A DNA stretch of 64,000 nt. Origin: Centroberyx gerrardi. Its lineage: Eukaryota; Chordata; Actinopteri; Beryciformes; Berycidae. Numbering within the stretch: the first letter of the stretch is position 1; each line of letters starts with the position of its first letter. Location of the stretch: contig NC_136020.1 of assembly GCF_048128805.1 (NCBI RefSeq), positions 5,116,501-5,180,500 of the forward strand. The letters are read 5' to 3'. Below are positions 24,458-36,000 of this stretch, piece after piece. The position numbers and the translations under genes are program-made. The notes beneath the pieces were generated by a model. It saw only the letters and a program-made list of their open reading frames with translations, searched no databases and was not told where the DNA came from.

Positions 24458-24530
24458 TCATTGTAAGGTGAGTGGTAGAATTTCTACCTGCCACCTGTGA
24501 GACCCGGGTTTGATTCCCAACTGAAGCATG
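24458..24530 (+). pseudogene. tRNA-Gly-like sequence
   Basis: GTGAGTGGTAGAA resembles tRNA box A/D-arm, GCC sits where the glycine anticodon would be (CTACCTGCCACCTGTGAG), and CCCGGGTTTGATTCCC is a T-arm with box B. The acceptor stem does not pair well. Probably a degraded tRNA or tRNA-derived insertion carried in the hAT-like element. Confidence 0.5.
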
Positions 24531-25039
24531 TATGTAGCAAGCAAAGCAAAAAAAAATTGGATGTGCAAACATGAAAAAAAGTTTTTTGAATAAACAAAGT
24601 GCACACAATTATTTGTGGAGAACAATGAATGTTTTAAAACTTTCACAACTTTTATAAATAAGCAAAGTGCAAATAACTAAACAAAAGCACAAACTACCCT
24701 CAACCATTCTTCTGTCCTTCAGTTGGAGCAATGGTTCTGAGGGTGCGCGCCGTGGCGCGCTGCGCGTGCGCGATGCGTATGTTCGTTGTTTGAGTGCACA
24801 CGACACGACAACAGCAGTGGAGAAGCAAAGAGTGCATGCATGCACTAAGATGTGTTCATGACAACGGAACGTTGTTTGCACAGACAGTTCTGCTCTTTGA
24901 TGAAATGGGTACAACGTAGAAGAGAGAAACTGAAACTGGTATCGATCCTATTGACGCTAGAATCGATCTTCAAAAACGAGATGTAGTATCTGTAGTATCG
25001 ATATTTTGGGATCGATCCGCCCACCCCTACTTATAACTA

Positions 25040-25651
25040 CGGTGGCCGAGAGAGCTCAACGCACTGCAACTTAAGAAAACACATGCAAATAGACAAAATA
25101 CAAGCAAATTAAGAAAACATCTTCATCAATTTGACAACACATGCGCTGCAAATACACACAACACAACCAAATAGACAAATGCGCTGCAAGTAGCACAGAC
25201 AACAACGGATGTGTTTCCAGGGGACACAAAAGTGATGAACCCGGCTGGGACAAACTTGTTGTTCAATGCTTTGTGACTTTTGAAGTTATTGAAGTCGGCT
25301 ACTCGTCAGTGGTGTTGGAAAATGAGCTAAAAAAAAAAGAAGCTTTTTTTTGGTTTATTTTAACATTGTGATCGCATGATTCATTGAAAAATAAGCGTGT
25401 CCCAGCCGGGTTCATCACTTTTTTGTGTCCCCTGGAAACAGATCCGTTGTCGTCTGTGCTACTTGCAGCGCGTTTCTGTATTTGGTTGTGTTGTGTGTAT
25501 TTGCAGCGCGTTTGTCTATTTGGTTGTGTTGTGTGTATTTGCAGCGCATGTGTTGTCAAATTGATGAAGATGTTTTCTTAATTTGCTTGTGTTTTGTTTA
25601 TTTGTATGTGTTTTCTTAAGTTGCAGTGCGCTGAGCTCTCTCGGCCACCGT
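25040..25651. mobile_element. Foldback element with about 210-bp inverted repeats
   Basis: ACGGTGGCCGAGAGAGCTCA at the left matches TGAGCTCTCTCGGCCACCGT at the right, and the symmetry continues inward past GGACACAAAAGTGATGAACC. The central unique part is only about 120 bp. The right arm carries an extra copy of a TTTGGTTGTGTTGTGTGTAT unit. It starts 9 bp after the hAT-like element. Confidence 0.85.
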
Positions 25652-25935
25652 ATATAACCGATCCTGAAGCTAACGTGTGCTGTGTGGACTTGTTGAGCAG
25701 AACTGTTAGCTTGTATTTCGAAAGGTAAGTAAAAATACTGTAAATGGTTTCATTACGAGCATAGTTGTTTGATATTGACCATTTTTGGCCATTCATCCAC
25801 CCGAGGGTGCTGCTACCGGGTCCAGGAGATTGGTGCTATACATTACTGTTGACAAAGTCAAAAAAAAAAAAAAAAATGGAGTGGTGGCTATTATATCTAC
25901 GGAAGAGGATTAGGGCCACATGTGAAAAATGTATT

Positions 25936-26070
25936 TGAATTCTGAGTTTAAAGTCAGAATTCTGAGAATAAAGTCAGAATTCTGAGTTTAAAGTCAGAAT
26001 TCTAAGAATAAAGTCAGAATTCTGAGATTAAAGTTAGAATTCTCAGAATTCTGAGCTTAAACTCAGAATT
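25936..26070. repeat. 20-bp minisatellite with AGTCAGAATTCTGAG core
   Basis: About six or seven diverged copies of AGTCAGAATTCTGAGAATAA, alternating GAATAA and GTTTAA ends. GAATTC palindromes recur in each unit. Confidence 0.8.
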
Positions 26071-27670
26071 ATGGGTAAGGAACCAATTTCAGTGAGAGAG
26101 TCACTTTGCGTCATGCAGGAGGGGAACCACACGCTGCCCGAAAATGTCAGATTTAAGCGCGTTTTTGCGTGTTCGAGGGGTCCCAGAGGGTGAGTGAAAA
26201 AGAAATATGTGTTGGTTTGGTGCCTGGCGTTTGTAAAAACAAAGAAAAGGCTACGGATATGAAGGATGTGAAATGCAGACACGGGTTAGCTAGTAGCACG
26301 TTTGTTAGCTAACATTACTGCAAACTAACGTTGTGCATGTAACAGTAGTGTAGAGGTTAGTGGTTAGAGTACAATGCCTGGAGAATCTTGGCTAAGTAGC
26401 CAGCTACCGATAATCGGGTGACCAGACGCCCTATGGTTCTTTTTCTCCGGCTGACACTGTCCACGGTATTCCCCCTCTCGGGACTGTATTAGTGTTACCG
26501 CAGGGGGTCATTTTTACCTCATCACCACAGGAATATTATCCTGCTCGGCTGTCTGAAGGGGATTAGAACAGCAGGACAATGTTGGTAATGTAATCTAGTA
26601 TATTATGATTTTAATAGCTGGATGGCATGTATACTTTATTTCCCTTATAAATGTGAGGTGCGAGTCTAGAATAGAGCTACTGTGCAAAGTATTTATAATA
26701 TCAGAATCGCAAACATTGTGCTGTACCTCACTGAAAAGCAGTAGGTTATTGACGTTGATCAGCACGGGATTGAAATCATAGATACACTCCGAGTTACCAG
26801 ACTTCCTCTGGTAGCCTAATTGTCAGGCATTCTCTCCGATTTCCCTGGTAAAAGTTAGTTTGAGTGAACTCCATGTAACCGGTGGCTGGTAGAGAAGCAT
26901 CACTTCAGATTGATTAGGCTAGATCAAACTATATTCATCCCCATGGGTAAATTAGGATGTTGCAGCAGAAAAATTGTAGGATTCAGCAAAAGGAAAAGTA
27001 TATAAACACAAATAGAACTTAAATTAAGCAATAAAAGGAGTGTGACAAGGAGTGTTGAAATTAACAGGAGACATTACATGATTTCATGTTTATCTAAATA
27101 CATGCACAGGCATTTCACTCCTTAGAATCAATTAGCCTGTCAATTTGTTGTTTGAACCATAAACAGAACAATGTTTGGGTGGGTTAAAGTTGCATTTAAA
27201 ATTATTTAGCCATTTAGCTCCATTCACCCCCATTCTCTCAGGTCTGGCAGGTCTGGTCTAGTAGCCACGGGTTTCAGTTGGATTAACACAGAGGCTTTTC
27301 CTACTTTGAAAGGGTCTAGAATGGAGTAAAATAAATAATATCAGTTTCGATTGCAGGCAACATCCAGATACTCATAAACCTGTGAGTGAGTGTGAAGTCT
27401 CACAGTGAGAGGGTTTAACGCTCCCTGGCTTTTTTTTTTAACCAGGAGAGGGTGATCCAGTTATTGAAAAGCTATGCAGAATCATGTAAATAAAAAGCAT
27501 GATTTTTGTTTTTTGTTCCTTTATTGTACTGACCCCTGCATACAAAGCTTTCCTGCAAATTTAGATCAGTATTTCCCTACTGACACTAGTACTGACTTAA
27601 GGGGCTTAACCTTAACATTATTTATGCAATGTGCACTTCGAAGAAAATTATTGTCTTTTCTTTCTTCTTC
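26071..27670. other. Intergenic, nothing recognised
   Basis: No gene, RNA or clear repeat boundaries seen. Short frames in this stretch look like chance. Confidence 0.4.
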
Positions 27671-27677
27671 TGTGCAG

Positions 27678-27791
27678 ATTGACAGCGACGTCATCGTGCT
27701 GATGGATGATGCAACTCTGGCAAATTACATCCCCTCCTATGGATACCGAATTGCCCTCTTCAATTTCTGCAAAAGTCTCCTCTCAAAATGA
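27678..27791 (+). pseudogene. Isolated SAM-like exon of a repeated fish protein
   Basis: After a TTCTTCTGTGCAG acceptor the frame reads IDSDVIVLMDDATLANYIPS, then YGYRIALFNFCKSLLSK and a stop. The MDDATLxxYIPSYGxRIALFNFC block is a recurrent SAM-like segment I associate with multi-copy fish proteins. Similar protein parts lie at 47624-49164 and 52129-53447. No partner exons are visible next to it. Confidence 0.45.
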
Positions 27792-27811
27792 TTAGATAGA
27801 TTACATCAGTT

Positions 27812-30539
27812 TTGCTGCTCACAACAATGCCTGCAATGCCGGATTTGGATGACTTAATCAAACTCTACTTTAGACTTTCTTTCAGTAACAAAGAAATACT
27901 TGCAATTTTAGCACATAACAATCAGATAGTAATAAGTGTCCGAACTTTAAAGAGAATTTGTAGAAGACTTGGTCTGTTCAGAAGGAGGAACCAGTCTGAC
28001 TTGGACGAAGTGCTGGCTTTTGTCCAACAAGAGATCATGACCAATGGACAGATGCAGGGTTACCGTTGGCTACATCTTCGTGCAGTTCAACGGGGATTTG
28101 TTGTCACAAGACACCATAAGACGCATCATCAAATTGGTTGATCCACAAGGTGTGGAATTAAGACGAGCATGACGCTTGAGAAGACGCCAGTACAGCTGCA
28201 GAGGGCCAAATGCGCTTTGGCACATGGACGGCTACGATAAGTTAAAGTCAAGATGAAATGAAAAATGCATTTTTAACCCTTTTAGATCACATCCCCGGTC
28301 ATATTGTGCACCAATTTAACAATGTATGCCAAAAAAAATACAAAAAATCAATTTCTTTGTATTCTTATATCAAAATCCAATCATGTTTTCTTCCTGTAAA
28401 ACAAAATATGCAGTGTGCTTACGTAAGCATGAACCAACCAATTTCAACCAATAATATCATGACATCCACCCATCAATCATTCTTCAACCTCTAGCTAGCC
28501 ACACCGGTCATATAAAACCGCACTTCACCGTTTCTGGGTCGTAGCTGACAGAGCAATATGGAGAGAGATAGGAAGAGATGTGTGTTTGGATATCAGTGGG
28601 CAAAAACTTTGTTTTCATTTCCAAAACAATGTCGCTGAGGTCTAATTCATTCATCTCTACCTTGTCCTCCTTCTGATCTAACAACAGGTGAGGGAGGTGT
28701 GTGTGGAGCCAACAGTCCTCTGTAGCTCCGTTTCGCGCTAAACTCTAAGCCCCGCCCACTGTTTAGTGGTCTAATCAAATGCGAAGGATTTGATTTAAAT
28801 CCCTCTTGTAACTGGAAATACGTCACAGTACAGAAGCTAAAGACGCTCTAACTTCTGTTTCAGTGGGACTTTAAAGCCCTATGGCATTGCCATCAATGGC
28901 TGTATAGATGGTTTTAGCCGCTATGTGTTATGGATGGAGGCCTATACCATGAACAGCGATTCTAAAGTAGTTACAAGTTACTTTATCAAAACAGTTTCAT
29001 GCATAGGTGGATGTCCAGAGAGGATTCCTGCAGACAGGGAAAATGGTTGTGTAGAAGAAATGCAGATGTTTTTGCGGAGAAACCACACAGACAGTTTTGC
29101 AGGGGAGAGAAGTTTCCTTTATGGAAGAAGCACAGCAAACCAGCGCATCGAGGGATGGTGGGGTACCCTCCGCAAACAGAGTGCGCAGTTCTGGATGAAC
29201 TTATTTCAAACTTTCCAGGATGATGGGCACTTCACAGGAGACTTTTTGGACAAAATCTTATCCAATTCTGTTTCCTTAATCTTGTTCAGGTAAAAAATCT
29301 TTCCTCGCCTTCTGAAATGAGTCAGTAATAAAAGTAGTATAAGTAATAATAATACAATAGTGTTAATAATAATATCATAAATTATAATAATAATAATAAT
29401 TAAGTATTATAAAAATATTCTTTGTACATTTTTCTATAGTGCTTTTTGTTTTTCATAGAAAATCTCAAGGTGCTCTACAAGCCAAAGTCACGTGAACATT
29501 ATTTCCTTTTTAATACTTTGATGGCATTCAGTTTTATTCATTATACCAATGGGACCAACTCCACCTTTCTCAGGACAGGTGCATGGGGAACATTTGTTTT
29601 TATTGTCACATAGCAGGCCTGGTGGTGCAGGGCAACATGCATCTTATACATGGTTTGAAATACTGGGGAGCCAGCTCCCCTGAAAGCAATACAAGTATAC
29701 ATTTGGGTGGTTCTCTAAAATTGCCATCATCTTAAATATTTCCTAATGTAATTTGTATTCTTTCATTACTGAAACTAGATTAAATATATTATTGTTGTCC
29801 AACTGATGGCGAGACAAGGTGATCCCCTCGTGAAACCAGTCCGATGCAGGTTGGTGCTCCTACTAGAGGCAGCACTTCTTCGCCAAGCCACAGAAGTTGC
29901 TGTAGGTTGTATTGGAAATGCGGAATCACAGCGCACTGACTGTAAAGTATTAGGCTATCAGTGCAGCACCGTTCTGTGTGCACGTGCTGTTTGGTGGAAG
30001 TGCTATTGTCTTATTGCTGCTTAGTTTTACATTGATTATTGTTGACGTTAACGAAAATGCGTGCTGTGTCTGTTCACTATTGACTTAGCTGATGGGGGCA
30101 TACAATGACAACGCAGCAACCTAGGCCTTAATTTAGACAAGCAGCAGTTACGTAGTACAAGACCTATTTCCCATGTTTGTAGTCTGTATTTACTGTGCTT
30201 CTTTTTATGCAGGATGAACTTGATGAAGTCGTCAACACATGGAATTCACACAAAATCAGACCAAGATCAAGTGATGACGCGGTGTCGGGTCGGCCAGTTG
30301 TGATGTACTCATTCCCAGAGTTGCACAGTGCTGAGGATAGAGTCAAACCTATTACCATGGAGGAGGTCACTTTGTGTAAGGAAGAGTGTACTCCCAAAGG
30401 CCAGTTTCTGTGCGATGAAACTGTTTTTGAACTGTGTTGTCTACTGATGGAGGAGAATGGATGGGATGCTCCAGCAGATCCACTTGCTGCAGCTGATCTG
30501 TACATCATGTTAAGAGAGGAAATACAGCAAAATATTTGA
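27812..30539 (+). mobile_element. Decayed integrase-core (DDE-type) element
   Basis: Recognisable pieces in order are an N-terminal region (LDDLIKLYFRLSFSNKEILA, then RTLKRICRRLGLFRRR), a GYRWLHLRAVQRGFVVT block, an integrase core (INGCIDGFSRYVLWMEAY and HTDSFAGERSFLYGRSTANQ, then RIEGWWGTLRKQSAQFW), and a C-terminal exon at about 30213-30539 (DELDEVVNTWNSHKIRP; GRPVVMYSFPEL). They belong to a widespread fish and invertebrate integrase-domain protein family. A GT donor after the core and an AG acceptor before the C-terminal block fit an intron of about 920 bp, which also contains a short TAA-rich tract. The copy is broken at a few points and carries a separate 625-bp insertion. Whether the parent was a free element or a domesticated gene is not clear. 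Confidence 0.7.
28246..28870. mobile_element. TTAA-flanked MITE inserted in the integrase-type element
   Basis: TTAA occurs directly at both borders (28242-28245 and 28871-28874), and the termini AGTC/GACT are inverted. The TTAA duplication is the hallmark of piggyBac-like and Kolobok-like elements. It splits the conserved DKL-KPYG stretch of the host element. No transposase inside. Confidence 0.75.
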
Positions 30540-30764
30540 TCAATGGTACAAATCCAATTTTTACTAAATACAAAGGAAAACATGCAGTTTACCCCAGTCA
30601 CATAATTCGATAGTAGTTGTCTTATCTTGTAAGTACTCTATGGACAAGTGTTGCTGTGCTGCAGCTAATGTAAGAATGTAAAGTAAGACAACTGTTCCAG
30701 ATTAATGCATTTTGGGTGCAAGCAAACAAAATGCCAACTCTTTTTATTTTGTCATGTTTCACAG

Positions 30765-30907
30765 TTCTGTGTGATTGAGTATGCCGCCTGTGATGCCATC
30801 TACACTGAAACCTTCAAACGCCTCCAGCCAGTCAGCCTGGACGAAGCCATGATGAAGAGCACCTTCTTCCAATGCATTGTCCATGTTACCAACGATCTGA
30901 CAGCAGC
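30765..30907 (+). other. Orphan open exon with good splice sites
   Basis: Between a TTTCACAG acceptor and a GTATGT donor lies an open frame reading FCVIEYAACDAIYTETFKRL, QPVSLDEAMMKSTFFQCIVH, then VTNDLTAA. I do not recognise it and no partner exon is apparent. It lies just after the integrase-type element on the same strand and may belong to it or to a displaced gene. Confidence 0.35.
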
Positions 30908-30966
30908 GTATGTTCAGTCATCCATTCATTTTCACAGTTGAAGTTGATACTGATGCATATTCATTA

Positions 30967-32183
30967 CAGTTTTTTACGATTGCTAGCAACCTTTTATCAG
31001 TTCTGTAGTCACATTTTCATAACTTCATAACAGTTAGCACAACATCGGTCTGTTGCGGGCCATACCATTAACACATTTCTTGTTCCTTTGACACAAAATG
31101 CATTCACTGAACACATTTTAAAAACTCTTGAATTTCTTTTACACACAAGCTCAACCAAGACCAAAACTATGGATTTTTACTGCCAAATTTACAAATGCTT
31201 TCACACTGTATGTCAGAACAGATAACCTCATGTTCTAAACCTAACTTATAGGCTAAAGTTGAAGTGAACAGCAGTTCACATTGTACATTGAAACATGTAC
31301 ATTTTTATTGCTAGTGAGAAACAGCTGATTGAAGTTATGCAAATAGACCAATCACAGCTGAACACTGCCAGGGGTGGATAAGGCACGCCAAAAGATACTT
31401 CCCAAGGTGCATAGCCAGAGAAAATATAAGGAGTGATGTGGACGAGAACATGTGGCCAAATGCAGAAGACCGGGTAGATTAGAAAAGGACTGTGTATTTT
31501 TCTTTTTTTTTCTTCTGTGCCTTTTTCTGTTTATATATTTTATTTTTACACCACTGTAACCAGCAGCTATACTGCAGATTTTTGTTGATCTCTTGCAGTA
31601 ATTTCCTATAGCAAATAAAGCCTTTACTGCAGCAATTCTGTAACTTACTGTATTCCTTTTTCATATACTGTACATTCTATAAAGTAAAGATGAGTCATTC
31701 ACTTCTGATATAGAATGTTTGCAAAACATTTACTACACTCAACAAAAGAAAAATGTAGAGTGACTTCAAAAGAAACTGCAGTGCCAAAAACAATTGATTA
31801 TCAATATACTGTCTATTGTATAAGGGTAGAACTGACATATGTAAAGTAATGCATTTTCTGTAATACCATCTGCTGTTAGTATTTTGTATGTCATTGTGCT
31901 GTGATTGACTAAATGTTCCTGTTGGAAGAAAACATGTGCTAGAGTTTTGAAAGAATTATTTGATTTTGAGACATGTTTGCAGTGTTTTGGTAGAGTTAGT
32001 GTATTTTGACAAAGTATTCTTGCATTTTGAAAATTAGTGTTGGTGTTTAGTTTACAATATGTGATTTTGAGCATAAAATTAACTGTTTTGCCAACTGTGT
32101 GTTGTAGGTGAGTTGGTGTGTGAAGAGTTTAGAAAAAGTATTATAAGTATTGAAAAACGCTTGCTAGCGATCGTAAAAAACTG
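30967..32183. mobile_element. Tc1/mariner-like non-autonomous element
   Basis: Termini CAGTTTTTTACGATTGCTAG and its inverted counterpart at the right end match over 23 bp with one mismatch. Both are flanked by TA. The 1.2-kb interior is A/T-rich and has no transposase. Confidence 0.8.
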
Positions 32184-32420
32184 TAATACACAACCGTTTG
32201 ACACAATTTTACTCTGCTCTGCTCCAGTGTGTACCATATGCAAATCCACTCTCATTCATAAATTCGGTTGCCACTAACGAATTCTGCAGTGTGTACGTAG
32301 CCCATGTAGTCGTTAGCTGTCGAAAGCTGTTATTACCTCCGCCAAGGAGGTTATGTTTTCGGTGCCGTTTGTTTGTGTGTTTGTTTGTTTGTCTGTTTGT
32401 CAGCAGGATTACGGAAAAAC

Positions 32421-32421
<1 letters not shown>

Positions 32422-32458
<37 letters not shown>

Positions 32459-32569
32459 TTGTTTGTGTGTGTGTGTTGTCTGGAAGCTCTGGTCCCCATG
32501 TAGGGAAAGGTTGTGATGAAATCAGGTTTACACACCTGTAGCTTTGAAGTTGTGTGTGTGTGTGTGTGT

Positions 32570-32614
<45 letters not shown>

Positions 32615-32616
32615 TT
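32422..32616. repeat. Two (TG)n microsatellite tracts
   Basis: Tracts at about 32423-32457 and 32550-32616 flank 90 bp of unique sequence. The upstream TTACCTCCGCCAAGGAGGTT is a hairpin-forming motif common in dispersed repeats of aquatic animals. Confidence 0.85.
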
Positions 32617-32676
32617 CATCTGCTGGAAAGCACAATAGTGTGACCCATTGCCCCATTGCACCACCTAGTGGTGGCC

Positions 32677-32871
32677 GGGTCATATTTGACCCAGGAAGAC
32701 CACAGATGCTGAAATTTGAATAAAACACTCATAATTCAATGAAAGTAGTGATCATTAATTTTATTTGCGAAGAGCGTAGTATGGAACCATCCATGTTATT
32801 TTCTGGCAATTCGATGAAAGAAAACCATATTTCTGATATAAAAACATTTGAAAACGGGTCAAATTTGACCC
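32677..32871. mobile_element. Possible short element bounded by GGGTCAWATTTGACCC palindromes
   Basis: GGGTCATATTTGACCC at 32677 and GGGTCAAATTTGACCC at 32856 are near-identical palindromes. Such motifs border some piggyBac-like fish repeats. No clear target duplication, so this is tentative. Confidence 0.3.
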
Positions 32872-33009
32872 GAGGACAAGAGTTTTAGAACTGCTCGATT
32901 ACTGTGAGAAGCGTCTAGTGGCAAGAAAGAAATACAGGTAACTGTGCTGGCTAGAATGAATCTATTCTAGCTATTTTTCCCTGTCACTTTATTTCTTTCA
33001 GTCTATTAT

Positions 33010-36000
33010 TCAAATGTTTTTATTGAATTTTTCCAGACAGAAAAAACACATAACATAAACCACTTTTCCCACATGAAGACACATCACTAAATACACTAAA
33101 CAAACCAGAAAATAAACAAAACCAGACAATAACAATAACAGACGATGCCTACTTCCTAAGGTTCACATCATAACCCCATTGTGGGAACAGAAAATACAGG
33201 CAGATCATTTTACTCTTTTGCAGAATATTTGGAATCAAAGTAGTCCAAGAATGGTTGCCAGACTTTAAAAAATTTATGGACAGATCCCCGAGTTGAATAT
33301 TTAAGCTTTTCAAGTTTTAAATGAGCCATCACCTCTCCAACCCATTGTTTATGTGATGGGGGTGTAACAGACTTCCACTTGAGCAGGATGAGGCGTCTAG
33401 CTAAAAGTGATATAAAGGCTACAGCGTCAGACTGAGCCACGGAGAGCTTCAGTCCACTTGGAACCACTCCAAAAATTGCAATTGTGGGGTCAGGGTGTAT
33501 TTCTTTGTCACAAATATAGGAAAAAGTCTCAAAAATGTCAGACCAAAAAGAGCTCAAGGTTGAACAAAACCAAAACATATGAATAAGTGTGGCTGGGTCC
33601 CGGTTGCACCGAGAGCAAGTCGGATCCAATTGCGGGTACATTCTGGAAAGTTTTTCTTTGGAGAGATGGAGTCTGTGAAAAACCTTGAACTGTAGTAACC
33701 CATGCCTAATACAAATAGAGGTTGAATGTATTCTCTCAATTGAGTATCGCCAAACATCATCAGGGATCTCCCCACCAAAGTCTCTTTCCCATAAATCTTT
33801 CAGATGATCAAGAGAAGGTGAGGTTGCTGTTAAGAGTGTATCATATATTCTAGAGATACATGCTTTTTCTGATGGATCTAAATTTACACATTCCTCCAAC
33901 CAACTACCCGGTGGCTGGGATGGAAAAGAAGTGACATTTTCTTTTACAAAATGGTGGACTTGCAAGTACCTGAAAAAATGTGATTGTGGAATATCATACT
34001 CCCTTACCAGTTTATCAAAAGAAATGAAAACGTGATCTTTGAACAGATCATTCACACATTTCAACCCCCGTCTAAACCACAATTGGAACGCTGTATCCAT
34101 GAGTGATGGTGTAAATAATGGGTTAGCCATGATTGGCATGGAGGGCAGAGCCTGTTTGAATCCAAAATGATTCCTAAATTGGGCCCATATCTTCAATGAG
34201 CCCTTTATAATGACGTTACCCTGTAATCCCGGCTGCTTTAATGGAAGTGGAGCGCATACCAAAGAGGCAAGGACACCGGATTACTAAAATATTGCTCCAT
34301 GTGAGTCCAAACTGGTCCATCTCCCTCACGGTACACAGAAACCCAATAGGCCATTTTGTGAATGTTGGCTGCCCAGTAATAATAGATCAAATTTGGCAAC
34401 GCCAAGCCTCCGTCCTCTTTATAACGTTGTAGAAAAGCTTTCCTTATCCTGGGAATACTCTTATTCCAAATGAAAGTACTTATACATTTGTCTAACTCCT
34501 TGAAATACAATTTAGAAAGAAAGACAGGAATTGTCTGAAACAAAAACAAGAATCTGGGCAAAATTGCCATCTTAACAGAATTTATTCTCCCAGCCATGGG
34601 CGGAAATTACGGGGGGGACAGGGGGGTCCGGACCCCACCTTCCTGGGAAAAACAGAGAGTTGTCCCCCTCAATATATCATTGTAAACATAACTATATCAT
34701 TCTAAATAATATAATAATATGCATTGAAAGCACTTGTGCTAATTATAGACACAAAACAATGCGTTTTTAAGTTTCGAAAGATTGCACGCCCCCCCTCCCC
34801 CCTCCCCCCATGCCATCCCACACACTTTAGCCCTCGGTACGAGTGTCTGTGGAGGATCTCTGGAAGTGTGTCAGTGGTAAGAAGCTACTTCGCAAATGTT
34901 AACTTAAAACAAAGGATGTGTCAGACATTTTTCTTTACTTCTACCACTCAATAGAATAAAACACATTCACAATTGTAACCAGACTACATTTTGTTCGCTC
35001 CGTTACCTCGCGGTTGAATCTTGTGCGTCAGCGTGTTGGTACGGAGCAGCCGCGTCTCCTAATGCATGTATGTGTATGGAGGCAGGAGGTCTGTCCACAA
35101 TTAAAATCCTCATAACTCACTGAATTTTCGACCGATTTTCAAGCGGTTTGGTTTGTTACAAATGCCAGACATGTATTTATGATACAGGATACTTGGTTAA
35201 ATTAAAATGCGGGTTTTCATACCAAAATTATCTTTTGTAGATGGTAACAGTAATATTTCTATAATATAATATTTAAGATTAACTTACCCTACGTAATTAG
35301 GTTCTAAGTATATTCTTTTTTTCTTACTGCGTGTAAAATGGCTGCCACTATGTAATTTTGTTTATAATTTTGGAAATAAATGAAGACTTAATTCATAAAA
35401 AAGACATAATTACAACAAACAGAGATCTGCTTTTTCGGGAAAACTAAATCTAATTAGGTATATACTGTATTAGCTTTAGTTAAGTTAATGGGTGTTGCTT
35501 CTCTCCTACTACTGTAAATAACCTGCATGCTGTGTGTGTGTGTCTGTCTATTTGTCAGCCAGCCAGGTCAGTTAAAATGGCAGAGAAAAGAAAAACAGAC
35601 ATCCGATCATTTTTCAGTGCACCGAAACGCCAAGTAGAAAGACCCCAGTAATATCAAATGCAATTTGATAAAATCTTCATAAGAAAGGAATGAAGTGCTT
35701 ATGGAAATGTTTCATAATGGACCTCTATATACATTTAATACAACAGTACTTTTGGCGGCACCTTTGGTGTCCCCTTCAGGAATTGCTCTTGAGAAATTTT
35801 TCTGTTTATTGTCCCCCCCAAAAGTGAAAGGAAATATCCGCCCTTGCTCCCAGCCAATGATATGGGGAGTGCAGACCAGCGAGTAAGATCTAATTTAGCT
35901 TTCTCCAGTGCAGGCTTAAAGTTATGTCTAAATAAATCCCCATACTTGCGTGTGACTGAGACCCCGAGATAAGTAAAACTGTCTTGAGTCACTTTAAATG

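Larger units (their letters stand above)
24211..25030. mobile_element. hAT-like non-autonomous element
   Basis: Termini TAGGGGTGGGCG and CGCCCACCCCTA are inverted repeats of the type seen in fish hAT elements. Flanking 8-mers CCTATAAC and CTTATAAC differ by one base and look like an 8-bp target duplication. Inside are a GATACC array and a tRNA-like segment but no transposase. Confidence 0.75.

Noticed and set aside
25936-26070. CRISPR-like direct repeats.
   Set aside because: The units are contiguous minisatellite copies without unique spacers, in a vertebrate genome.
32198-32664. Frames rich in Val-Cys or Thr-His.
   Set aside because: They are translations of TG/CA microsatellites.
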